Source: an uncultured Paludibacter sp.
GTDB lineage: Bacteria; Bacteroidota; Bacteroidia; Bacteroidales; Paludibacteraceae
Length of the DNA stretch: 12,746 nucleotides
Direction: 5' to 3'
Assembly: GCA_937927845.1 (NCBI GenBank)
Contig: CALFXE010000165.1
Location: 1 to 12,746 of the forward strand
In this document: positions 1 through 7,848 of the stretch, in pieces
How positions within the stretch are numbered: position 1 is the stretch's first letter
How the letters are laid out: the number at the start of each line of letters is the position of its first letter
The notes under the pieces: generated by a model
What the model was told of the DNA's origin: nothing
What the model saw: only the letters and a program-made list of their open reading frames with translations
The model's database searches: none
Position numbers and translations under genes: made by a program

Positions 1-146
1 TGAAAGGCTTCGTATTCCTGATCGGAAAGCGAAAAGATTTCCGGCAGGTCTGCTTTAAAGACAACCGTCATGTCGCCTTGCTTGCTTAGGATGCAGTCAT
101 GCTCTACATCCATTATTGGTAAAATATCATCCAACACTTTTTCCAT
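1..146 (-). CDS. traG: TraG-family conjugation ATPase, N-terminal fragment
   Basis: This is the first 48 codons of a gene that runs off the left edge. The peptide opens MEKVLDDILP and continues through DVEHDCILSKQGD, then FKADLPEIFSLSDQEYEAF. This is the usual N-terminus of Bacteroidota TraG proteins, the VirB4-like ATPases that power the conjugative type IV secretion channel from the cytoplasmic face of the inner membrane. The Walker motifs lie outside the window. I chose the ATG at 146 because TraG proteins commonly begin a few residues before the 'ILPI...DCI' segment. An in-frame GTG at 167 is possible, and an in-frame TAA at 194-192 blocks anything longer. It follows the 271-aa gene by 50 bp and comes after TraF, which fits the traE-traF-traG order of CTnDOT-type elements. 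The assignment rests on 48 residues but they are characteristic. Confidence 0.85.
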   Translation of the reverse strand, partial: MEKVLDDILPIMDVEHDCILSKQGDMTVVFKADLPEIFSLSDQEYEAF

Positions 147-196
147 CTCACTTTTTTTACCTGTTATCACTTCAATGCACTCATGGCATTGTTACC

Positions 197-1012
197 TCAT
201 AGCTTTGGGCCTCTACGCTGCCGCTGGCCGGTCTTCCGGCTTTCATCTGCTTGTTTGGATTGCTGCTGTTTTTTTATATTCTCTTTTATAGTTTGTTCAA
301 TGCCGGTTTCTTTCCAGTCAATAATCTTCGCCTCAAAATGAGATTTGATGTTCTTTAGCTTCAACCCGTCTGTTTCGTCCCAACCTCCTTTTCTATTGAA
401 GCCTACCGGGTCTAATACTATTTCGTGCGGGAAGGATATAACAATAAGGTCTTTAGGAATGGAGGTGATGTTTTCATAGTCCAATTCCTGAAACTCATGT
501 TTCTTTGGATTGTATGGTATCACGTAAGCCTCTTTGTCATCATCGTAGTAATGGTCAATCTGTCTGAAGACGATGCCGTTGGAAGCGAAATCATCTTTAG
601 GACGCAGCATAACCATTGTTATATCTACATAGAAAGTGTGACCGGCTATGTCCACGGTAGGCAATTGCCCCATCAGCCTCCTTCCAAGCGCCTGCTGATC
701 TACCATTAAAGCGAAATCTGTTTTTCCCTGCACCTCGTGAACGGAGCAACCGTATTTCTCTGCCATCCCCACAGGATCAAGCTGCACCAGCTCTGGTATC
801 TTTACTGTGGTAACATCCGTATCATCGCTAAACAACCTCGGTATGTTTTTCTCTTTAGGACTATAATCAAATACATATCCATCACCAACATCCCGCATGT
901 CAAACAGGGGGATTACGTTCTCCGGGTTTGCTTTCTCACAGAGTTGCAAGCTGGCAACGTCCACAACAAAATCGGTTCCTTCGATGTTGTACACCGGCAA
1001 TTCTCTTTTCAT
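197..1012 (-). CDS. Tandem-duplicated-domain protein between TraF and TraG, unknown function
   Basis: A 271-aa soluble protein that I do not recognise as a named family. It contains two copies of one domain, at residues about 5-87 and 117-209. Each copy begins LPxxxIxGxxFxVD, passes through a Y...Y-x-PK segment in the middle, and ends LDPVGxxxKxG. A 29-residue linker (about 88-116) separates them. The C-terminal 60 residues are lysine/glutamine rich and end in a strongly basic tail (GQRQRRGPKL). There is no signal peptide or membrane segment, so it is probably cytoplasmic. Its ATG overlaps the TGA of traF as ATGA, which implies translational coupling and co-expression with the secretion genes. 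In CTnDOT traF is followed directly by traG, so this gene is an accessory insertion there. The basic tail could bind nucleic acid or the membrane surface, but that is only a guess. Confidence 0.8.
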   Translation of the reverse strand: MKRELPVYNIEGTDFVVDVASLQLCEKANPENVIPLFDMRDVGDGYVFDYSPKEKNIPRLFSDDTDVTTVKIPELVQLDPVGMAEKYGCSVHEVQGKTDFALMVDQQALGRRLMGQLPTVDIAGHTFYVDITMVMLRPKDDFASNGIVFRQIDHYYDDDKEAYVIPYNPKKHEFQELDYENITSIPKDLIVISFPHEIVLDPVGFNRKGGWDETDGLKLKNIKSHFEAKIIDWKETGIEQTIKENIKKQQQSKQADESRKTGQRQRRGPKL

Positions 1013-1338
1013 GATTGTTTGTCTTTAATGCCTATAAAGATTTTTCTGCTCCTGGACTTGATCAGCTTAGGAACCTGCTTCCGGGCAAGGGCTTTCATCA
1101 ACCCATGTTCGCCGTATTTGTTGCTCATGCCGTAAATCTTCATAATCAGGGATGTTCCTGCGGTCAGAATGATACCGATGCACAGGTAAGTAGGAAGACC
1201 GATGATATACATTGCGGCAAAGACAATGAGCAGCGCCACGACACCACCGCCTAAATACCAGATATATTGTGCCTTCAAGCCTTTGAACTCGATGCTCTGG
1301 TTAATTCCTTTGTTAATTTGATAAACACTATTTGCCAT
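1009..1338 (-). CDS. traF: TraF, DUF4133 conjugative transfer membrane protein (VirB3-like)
   Basis: A 109-aa inner-membrane protein with the typical DUF4133 layout. A short polar N-terminus (YQINKGINQSIEFKGLKAQY) is followed by two closely spaced hydrophobic segments at about 27-47 and 49-66. Then comes the conserved motif KYGEHGLMKALARKQVP and a basic C-terminal tail. Members of this family are TraF of CTnDOT-like elements. By size, two-helix architecture and position just before the TraG ATPase they match VirB3 of type IV secretion systems, which helps place VirB4 at the membrane. The stop overlaps the start of the next gene by four bases. The methylase-helicase stop lies 20 bp upstream, so this is one operon. 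The length matches the usual 95-115 aa and the gene looks intact. Confidence 0.93.
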   Translation of the reverse strand: MANSVYQINKGINQSIEFKGLKAQYIWYLGGGVVALLIVFAAMYIIGLPTYLCIGIILTAGTSLIMKIYGMSNKYGEHGLMKALARKQVPKLIKSRSRKIFIGIKDKQS

Positions 1339-1358
1339 AATATTTCCTTTTAATTATT

Positions 1359-4300
1359 TTATAATCGCATCCTGCTACGGGAACGTTCTGCTACCTGCTG
1401 CGAGGCGAGTATCACTTCTTTTGGAACAGTATGCCCGTTCACTTTTTCGGACAGTTGAATGACAGGAGTATCAATAACTTCTTCCGGTTCGGTTTCCGCT
1501 ACCTGTTGCTGCTTCAACTGGTTTTCCTGTATCTTGATGGCTATCTGCCTTTCCAGATTAGCCAGTTCATTTTTCATTTGTTGTAATTCCGCTTCCTGTA
1601 AAAATGGTTTGGTAGTAAGCTGCTCCAGTTTGGGTATCTCTGTTTTCAGTTCGTTTAAAGTATGCTCATACTTTTCTTTCAGGCTTTCCACCCGGTCAAT
1701 CGCATTAAGGAAATGTCTTGCCGCCAGCTTAGGATTGTCTGTATTCGGAAGCCCGTTGTTGTAAGTGTACTTAATACCGTCACTGCTTCGCTGCGCATAA
1801 AAGCTATTGGAATAGCGGTATTCAAAAACTCCGTTTTCCTCATAGGCTTCCTGCTGCCTGCGGATATACAGGCTGAAACCGTAGAGTGTACCTATCTGCG
1901 CTGTATGCTCATCTGCAACAGCAGGCTTCCAGTCCTGGTACAGCTTGATGATGTGTTTACCAATGGCTTCACTGTCCGTTGAACTGATAGTATCCAGTTT
2001 GATAGGGTTAACTTTTACACCGTCCTTATCCAGTTGAAGGCCGGCCTTGTACACTTTTTCATCTGCTGCAAGTTTATCGAGCGTTTTAACGGTGGATGCC
2101 TGTTCATTTTGCAGATTTTCCAATTGGTATTTATTGCGTGCGATTTCTCTGAAGTGAGAAACTTTCAGGCTTTCCATTACAGCTATCTTCTTTTCCAGTT
2201 TTGATTTTTCCAATAATGAAGTGTCGCCGGACAGAATGGCTATATATTCGGAAAAATTCATCCCGCTTTTTTCGTCAATCGCACCTTCATCAATGGTACG
2301 CACGTTCAACTCACAATTTTTCATTTGCGAAATGAACGTCTGTTTATTCTTCAGAAGGTTGAATTTGTAATTGTCTAATGACTGTTCTACTGCGTAGATA
2401 TAGTTCTGAACTTTGTTGCCGTAATATTCTTTGGCAATAAGATTGCCCTGGCGTGAGCCACGGCCATTACGTTGTTCCAGCTCTGACGGTTTCCAGGGAA
2501 TATCAAGGTGGTGCATGGCCACTACACGTTGCTGCACATTTAGGCCGGTTCCGGCTTTCTCTGTGCTGCCCAATAAAATGCGAATCTCACCTCTGTTCAT
2601 CTTACGGAACAGTTCGGGCTTTTTTGTATCTGTCCAGTCGTGAATAAAAGTGATTTCCCGTTCGGGAATATTAAAGTCCCTGATCAGTTTTTCTTTAACT
2701 GCATCGTAGATATTAAATTCAACAGGCTTGGGTGTACCAATGTCTGAGAAGATAATCTGTGTACCCTTATGCTCGGTAGTTTCTTTATAGATCTCTGCAA
2801 TCTTGCGGGCACTGACATTTACTTTGTTGTCGGGATGATCACTATACTTCCACTCGTTGATCAATCGCATATCCGCCGACATTTTCTTAGCGTAGTTGGT
2901 TGCGATCAGCATTCTGCCTTTGTCTTCCTCTGGCGTCAACCTGCCACGACCAATCAATTCACCATTACCTGTTTTAGCGAATTGCATCAGGTTTTTAATG
3001 AACTCACTTTGTTCAGGCGTTGGCTTTATGTTCACCAGCGTTTCACTCAATTCGGGCTTGTCAAGGTTTATATGTTTTGCCGTTTTGTAGTCGGTGATCT
3101 CGTTATAGAACAAAGCAAGCTCCGGTACTTTAATAAAATGCCTGAAGCGTTCTTTGGCAATGATCTCGTTGGTCACTGAAAATTCAAAGTCTGTTGTTTT
3201 ACGTGCAAATACAGCAGCCCAACCATCAAAATTTTCAATATGCTGGCGTTCCATTTCTTTCGGACGCAGGTATTTAAACAACAGATACATTTCGGTGAGG
3301 CTGTTGGATATAGGTGTGCCGGAAAGGAACGTGACACATAAATCGGAATTAAAACGTGTTTGCAGTTCGCGAACAGCGAACAACATATTCAGCGCCTTCT
3401 GGCTACCTTCTGTATTACCCAAACCAGCGACCCTGTTATGACGGGTAGTGAAAGTGAGATTTTTGTACTTATGGGATTCGTCCACAAATAAGTGATCAAT
3501 ACCCATTTCTTTGAAATTGATACCTGTGTCTTTCTTTTCCTCGATCTCTTTCAGGATAGATTTCAGTTTTCCCTCAAGGTTGTTCTTGCGTATCTCCAGC
3601 CCTTTGAGCATTTTCTTAGAGATGTCGCCGCCAAGATCTTTGACAGTTTCCAGGTCACGTTCAACATTGTCCAGTTCCGTTTGAAATATCTCTCTTTGTA
3701 TCTCCGGCGACTGCGGTATCTTTCCGAATTGATCATGGGTAAGTATGATACAATCCCAATTGTTGTTCTTTATTTCATGGAAAAGCCGCAACCGTTGTGC
3801 GGGTGTAAAATCATTTTGCCCCGGAAACAGGATGCGAGCTTTAGGATAGGCTTTTTTATAGGTTTCTGCTATCTGGTTAACGTTTGCCTTTAGCGCAACA
3901 ATCATAGGCTTATGCACAATACCTAATCTTTTCATCTCCTGTGCGGAGACGATCATGGTAAGGGTTTTGCCCAATCCTACTTCATGATCAACCAATGCCC
4001 CACGGTTCTGTATGATTCGCCAGGCTGCGTTCTTTTGTGAGCTATATAAATCCTCAATGCCTAATGCTTTTTTATCTAAGCCGGGAAAATTGAGGTGGTT
4101 GCCGTTGAACTCCCGCAATACATAGCAGTTGAACGTATCATTGTATAGGTTTTCCAAGTTCTTTTTCTCATCATCCGGTATTTCATTCAGCCAGTTAATG
4201 AAACCACTCCTTATCTGCTCGATCTTTTGGTGTGACAGTTGTATGGCTTCATTATCGGGGACCCTGATGGTTGTATTATTAGGGCCTTTCACTTCATAAG

Positions 4301-6899
4301 TAAAGAAAGGGGTTGTATTCTCCAGTGCATGTTCCAGCAAAGTGTATCCGTAGGTAGTACGTCCGCTTTTCGGTGTAACAGCGAACTCTCTGGATACTTT
4401 GATATTCATTCCTGTGTTTACCTTGAAGGCATCCAGCGACGGAAAATAATTGATGGTAGTGTCCAGCTCGAATAGCGATGTAGCAAATCGCTCGTAGTAT
4501 GAATTAGGTATCCAGCGTTCTCCTAAATTGAAATCCAGTAATTCAAACGGAATACGCTCCGGCTGCACCTTTGCGATGGCTTCCGCACTTCTTTTATAGT
4601 GCAGGTTATCCGGGAACTGACCGTACAGGTGTTCTGCCTGCCGCAGCTTTTCAACTACATTACCGCTCAAATACTGGTCTGCTGTTTCCCACTCATTGCT
4701 GGCAGGATTCATGTATACATGATTACCGAGGCGATTGATGACTTCGTTTTCATCTAACCCCATTGCCGCACTGATGAAGCCTGTATCTACCTTTCCGGTA
4801 TCGTTGAGGCTATGAGCAAGGGCTTCAATGGGATCATCGGTTATGAACCGCTCCTTAACCTGATGAATGGAATGAGTTAGTATATCTGCTTTAACAAACC
4901 GTTCGCCTTCTCTGCGTTCGAGCGAGGACAATGCAATTACCCCGAAAGCAGTATCTTCCAGAATACGCCTGCGGTTATCAGGGCTGTTCAAAAGACCGTA
5001 TTCAACAACAAAATGTTCGTACTTGCTGTTTAGCTGATCCCTGTCTGCGTTGCTGATTGTTTCCCCTGATACTTCTTTGGCTGCTAATTCGAGATAAGCA
5101 TCACGAAGTGCTGCATAGTTTTCGTAGAAATGAATGTTTCCCTGAAGGCCCAGGGGCTGGAACACGGCTTGCTTGTATTCGGGATCGGGATTGCCAATTG
5201 TGCCGACACTACCCATGTGTACCACCAGCGTTCCTTCCTGGTAGTAAGGCTTTAGCCCGATAAATGGAAGCGGAACTTTTTGTTCAAACCGGAAAAAGCC
5301 TTCCAGTGTCTGGTCGCCCTCGTACCTGAAACTGTGGTCAAACTGTTTAAGATAATTGGAAATACCCGTCAGCTCATGACCCAATAAACGGGCATCCATC
5401 CAGTTTGCTGACAGATGATCTACCTCTTTGACATTAGAATAAAGCTTATATAAAAACCGATTGCTTTTGTGCTGCTTTGCGGTAAGCAATACAACATTCT
5501 CATGACTTGGCTTATCGGTGGTGCGTATCGCGCCGATGATGCGTGCTGATGCTTTTTGCACAACCGTTTCATCGAGTGGATTGATATATGCCATTGCCCG
5601 GTTGATCTGCTCTGCCGGGGCTGTATCAAACAATCCCAATTGTACCGAAGTGCTTTCCGTTGGGTTTTCCGGCATCGGCAGGTACGTGAGTTTTTTACCC
5701 TCATTTTCAGGAACAGGTAATAGTACCGTTTGCGCCTTCTGATATAATTCAGGGTTAAAGCGATTTTGGAATTGATTGATCAGACTGGCATAAAGGCTTT
5801 CCCTGATCTGGTTGATGTCACCATCCTGCCAAACCACTTCTGAAGCTCTGCCGTATTGGTTTTTGCCTGGCTTACGCACATTGCCCATGACCACATCGTG
5901 ATCGTGAGTGGAGATAAAATAATTATAGGGAAAGCGACCAAATTCATTTTCTCGTTCCCTTACTTCATTCAGCCAATCTTCTTCCCAGCTTATCTTTTCC
6001 TTTCCCGTATTCTTTTGAACAATCAACAAATGGTTCGGCGCTTCGGTATTGCCGGTATCTTTCATAAGATTATCAGGCATCACCGCAAGGCCCACAAAAT
6101 CTGCCCGCTGAAACAGGTATTCTCTTGCTGTATGATTAGATGGACTGTTCAGGAAAGCATCTGTTGTTATGAAAGCCATCAAACCACCTTCACCCAGTTT
6201 GTCCAGACCTTTCGCGAAAAAATAATTGTGTATTTTACCCGATATCTCTTTATCGGGAAAGGCTTCATCATATACCGAAAAATTCCCGAAAGGAATATTG
6301 CTCACCACCAGGTCATAAGTGCCGTTATCTTTTACAGGTGCTTCTTCAAAGCCTGTAATATGCGTCGCTGTTTTTACCGGAAGCGTACTGTTGATGGCAG
6401 ACAGCACTAATCCGGTTAGCCTGTCCTTTTCCACTGCGGTAATCTGTTCCAGTTGAGGGAATGATATAACCGCTTCGCTGATGAATACACCTGAACCGGC
6501 TGAAGGTTCATACAATCTTTTAGGCTGAATGCCCTGTGCTGCGAGTGTGCTGTACAGGGTTTGGGGTACTACTTCCGGTGTATAAAATGCGGTGAGAACA
6601 CTATTGCGTAATGAAGCAATGATTTCCTTGTAAGCTGTTTCAGGATAGTTTTCTTTGAGCAGGTCGTGTAATTGCATCATTTCAGCATGATGCTTCAAAT
6701 CCTCTTTTGTAGCACCATTAGCTTGCCAATCTTCAGGTGACCCATAAGGATATAAAACGGCCTTGATGCCGCCAAAACCTGCATATTTTTTCAGGCTGAC
6801 GACATCTTCCGCAGTAAGCGGACGACCGTTCTGATAATCCAACGCTGTACGGATAGCACGAAGGTTATCATGCAGCTTTTGGGAAATATTGTAAGCCAT
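1359..6899 (-). CDS. Giant N6-adenine methylase / SNF2-type helicase fusion (DarB-like)
   Basis: A 1846-aa cytoplasmic protein. The N-terminal part carries an AdoMet-dependent DNA methylase fold: motif I YEPSAGSGVF (about 130-139) and motif IV SNIPFG (about 200-205), in place of the more common NPPF/Y. After a long middle region comes a superfamily 2 helicase: Walker A DHEVGLGKT (about 971-979), DESH box (about 1140-1143), SGTPISNS (about 1193-1200), GSTEKAGTGLN (about 1444-1454) and the arginine-finger motif QRNGRGSRQG (about 1476-1485). Coiled coils are likely near 1070-1125, 1560-1610 and 1740-1800. Such fusions are common on Bacteroidota conjugative elements and resemble phage P1 DarB, which protects incoming DNA from restriction. 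A similar role during transfer is inferred. The start is the ATG giving MAYNISQK. A GTG two codons upstream (6905) is possible but family members begin MAYN. DUF1896 lies 35 bp upstream. Confidence 0.93.
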   Translation of the reverse strand: MAYNISQKLHDNLRAIRTALDYQNGRPLTAEDVVSLKKYAGFGGIKAVLYPYGSPEDWQANGATKEDLKHHAEMMQLHDLLKENYPETAYKEIIASLRNSVLTAFYTPEVVPQTLYSTLAAQGIQPKRLYEPSAGSGVFISEAVISFPQLEQITAVEKDRLTGLVLSAINSTLPVKTATHITGFEEAPVKDNGTYDLVVSNIPFGNFSVYDEAFPDKEISGKIHNYFFAKGLDKLGEGGLMAFITTDAFLNSPSNHTAREYLFQRADFVGLAVMPDNLMKDTGNTEAPNHLLIVQKNTGKEKISWEEDWLNEVRERENEFGRFPYNYFISTHDHDVVMGNVRKPGKNQYGRASEVVWQDGDINQIRESLYASLINQFQNRFNPELYQKAQTVLLPVPENEGKKLTYLPMPENPTESTSVQLGLFDTAPAEQINRAMAYINPLDETVVQKASARIIGAIRTTDKPSHENVVLLTAKQHKSNRFLYKLYSNVKEVDHLSANWMDARLLGHELTGISNYLKQFDHSFRYEGDQTLEGFFRFEQKVPLPFIGLKPYYQEGTLVVHMGSVGTIGNPDPEYKQAVFQPLGLQGNIHFYENYAALRDAYLELAAKEVSGETISNADRDQLNSKYEHFVVEYGLLNSPDNRRRILEDTAFGVIALSSLERREGERFVKADILTHSIHQVKERFITDDPIEALAHSLNDTGKVDTGFISAAMGLDENEVINRLGNHVYMNPASNEWETADQYLSGNVVEKLRQAEHLYGQFPDNLHYKRSAEAIAKVQPERIPFELLDFNLGERWIPNSYYERFATSLFELDTTINYFPSLDAFKVNTGMNIKVSREFAVTPKSGRTTYGYTLLEHALENTTPFFTYEVKGPNNTTIRVPDNEAIQLSHQKIEQIRSGFINWLNEIPDDEKKNLENLYNDTFNCYVLREFNGNHLNFPGLDKKALGIEDLYSSQKNAAWRIIQNRGALVDHEVGLGKTLTMIVSAQEMKRLGIVHKPMIVALKANVNQIAETYKKAYPKARILFPGQNDFTPAQRLRLFHEIKNNNWDCIILTHDQFGKIPQSPEIQREIFQTELDNVERDLETVKDLGGDISKKMLKGLEIRKNNLEGKLKSILKEIEEKKDTGINFKEMGIDHLFVDESHKYKNLTFTTRHNRVAGLGNTEGSQKALNMLFAVRELQTRFNSDLCVTFLSGTPISNSLTEMYLLFKYLRPKEMERQHIENFDGWAAVFARKTTDFEFSVTNEIIAKERFRHFIKVPELALFYNEITDYKTAKHINLDKPELSETLVNIKPTPEQSEFIKNLMQFAKTGNGELIGRGRLTPEEDKGRMLIATNYAKKMSADMRLINEWKYSDHPDNKVNVSARKIAEIYKETTEHKGTQIIFSDIGTPKPVEFNIYDAVKEKLIRDFNIPEREITFIHDWTDTKKPELFRKMNRGEIRILLGSTEKAGTGLNVQQRVVAMHHLDIPWKPSELEQRNGRGSRQGNLIAKEYYGNKVQNYIYAVEQSLDNYKFNLLKNKQTFISQMKNCELNVRTIDEGAIDEKSGMNFSEYIAILSGDTSLLEKSKLEKKIAVMESLKVSHFREIARNKYQLENLQNEQASTVKTLDKLAADEKVYKAGLQLDKDGVKVNPIKLDTISSTDSEAIGKHIIKLYQDWKPAVADEHTAQIGTLYGFSLYIRRQQEAYEENGVFEYRYSNSFYAQRSSDGIKYTYNNGLPNTDNPKLAARHFLNAIDRVESLKEKYEHTLNELKTEIPKLEQLTTKPFLQEAELQQMKNELANLERQIAIKIQENQLKQQQVAETEPEEVIDTPVIQLSEKVNGHTVPKEVILASQQVAERSRSRMRL

Positions 6900-6934
6900 A
6901 ATCACACATTTTCTTTCTTCACTTTTCTTTTGGC

Positions 6935-7363
6935 TCAGGCCAGGTAATCATGTACCTGCCCAATGATGGCATATCTCAAATGCCTGTTTGCTTCATTTTC
7001 ACTGTTAAAATCAAAATCACTAAAGATGCCTTTGCATGTTTCGATGAGATTTACCACTTCGTAGGTGAGTGTTCCGTTTTCCTTCATCCGCTCGTAGTCT
7101 CCATTAAATTCTTCTTCTATAACCGAGCGTATATACTGATAGCGGGATGGCTGCAATTCTTCTGTCATTGCATTGAGGCATAGTTCTTCGATGATGTAGG
7201 GTGCCCTTCCTTCGCCAAGAAGCTGCTCAACCATCGGCAATACAGCATTTACCTTTTCTTCCAGATACCTGGTGACTGAATAGTCTTCCTGCAAGCTGAT
7301 CATGAGGTCAGGATTGTTGTGGACGATATACGCCCACAACTTTTCTGTTAGCACACTTTGCAT
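6935..7363 (-). CDS. DUF1896 family protein
   Basis: A 142-aa acidic, mostly helical protein recognised as DUF1896 from its overall pattern: an N-terminal segment with LWAYIVHNNPDL, a central stretch containing GRAPYIIEELCLNAM, and a C-terminus with SENEANRHLRYAIIGQV. It has no signal peptide, membrane segment or catalytic motif that I can see. The family is found on Bacteroidota mobile elements, typically next to the large methylase-helicase, as here (35 bp upstream of it). A partner or accessory role for that enzyme is therefore the natural inference, but no biochemical function is known to me. An AGGA Shine-Dalgarno lies close to the ATG. Only 12 bp separate it from the traE stop, so it belongs to the same transcript. 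Confidence 0.85.
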   Translation of the reverse strand: MQSVLTEKLWAYIVHNNPDLMISLQEDYSVTRYLEEKVNAVLPMVEQLLGEGRAPYIIEELCLNAMTEELQPSRYQYIRSVIEEEFNGDYERMKENGTLTYEVVNLIETCKGIFSDFDFNSENEANRHLRYAIIGQVHDYLA

Positions 7364-7375
7364 ACTTCCTGATTT

Positions 7376-7714
7376 TTAAACACCGAAGAAGGATTGAATA
7401 ACGGTTGCAACCACCACCAGAAAAATGCAGCTACCAAACCAGGCGGCTGCAACTTTTCCAGTGTCCTGATCGCCGGCATTCCATTTCTGGTAAACCTTCA
7501 CTGCGCCAATCAGACCCAGCAATGCACCGACCGCGTACATAAGGTTCGTTCCTGCGGAGAAGTAGCTGCGTACTTTAGTATTGGCTTCATTGATACCCTG
7601 AATGCCATCCTGAGCGAATGCCCCGTAGTGGATAGCCAATAGTGCCAGAGCGACACAGATCATGATAACCTTTTTGCGGTTATTTCCTTTTGTTTTCCTG
7701 CTGCACATTTCCAT
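7376..7714 (-). CDS. traE: TraE, DUF4134 conjugative transfer protein (VirB2-like)
   Basis: A 112-aa protein of the DUF4134 family, TraE of CTnDOT-type elements. It has a long basic N-terminus (RKTKGNNRKK), a hydrophobic signal core (about 16-30) and an AFA-Q signal peptidase site after residue 34. The mature part is about 78 aa with two membrane helices, at about 56-73 and 89-110. Between them is the conserved motif GAVKVYQKWNAGDQDTG. This layout (cleaved leader, small two-helix mature protein, position before VirB3- and VirB4-like genes) suggests a VirB2-like pilin or channel subunit in the inner membrane. That equivalence is inference. The usual next gene, traF, is 6 kb away here. M1 or M3 could be the start, and M18 would remove the basic leader. 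A structured GC-rich spacer precedes it. Confidence 0.92.
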   Translation of the reverse strand: MEMCSRKTKGNNRKKVIMICVALALLAIHYGAFAQDGIQGINEANTKVRSYFSAGTNLMYAVGALLGLIGAVKVYQKWNAGDQDTGKVAAAWFGSCIFLVVVATVIQSFFGV

Positions 7715-7752
7715 AACACACGTTTATTAAAGTTTGAAATCAACTAATTAAA

Positions 7753-7841
7753 AATGGAGTGGCTTCGCCGTCACACGTCCCGCTTATTCCTACCACACTT
7801 CGCCCTTACGCACCGGGAGGGACAGGGAAGCGCACTCCATT
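7753..7841 (-). repeat. GC-rich 89-bp inverted-repeat element upstream of traE, possible structured leader RNA
   Basis: The ends form an imperfect 14-bp inverted repeat: AATGGAGTG (7753-7761) pairs with CACTCCATT (7833-7841), and GCTTC (7762-7766) pairs with GAAGC (7827-7831), leaving one bulged base at 7832. Inside, GTCCC (7777-7781) pairs with GGGAC (7819-7823). The core (7757-7839) is about 64% G+C by my count, well above the flanks. It fills nearly the whole gap between the 158-aa gene and traE. In a minus-strand transcript the closing stem is followed by a run of U, so it could act as an attenuator, a processing or stability structure, or a protein-binding site. A 16-codon ORF (7840-7790, minus) starts inside the outer stem and might be a leader peptide or chance. 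A small non-autonomous mobile repeat is the other possibility; no convincing target duplication is visible. Confidence 0.6.
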
Positions 7842-7848
7842 AGGTCTG

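Noticed and set aside
425..1135. Overlapping plus-strand open frames of 94 and 132 aa
   Set aside because: They lie opposite the duplicated-domain gene and traF, whose minus-strand frames are supported by internal duplication, family match and ATGA coupling.
5856..6410. 184-aa open frame on the plus strand inside the methylase-helicase gene
   Set aside because: It is antisense to a well-supported coding region with intact methylase motifs, and its translation shows no recognisable motif or coherent composition.
6899..6905. GTG start two codons upstream of the methylase-helicase ATG
   Set aside because: Family members begin MAYN, matching the ATG at 6899, and GTG offers no better ribosome-binding context.
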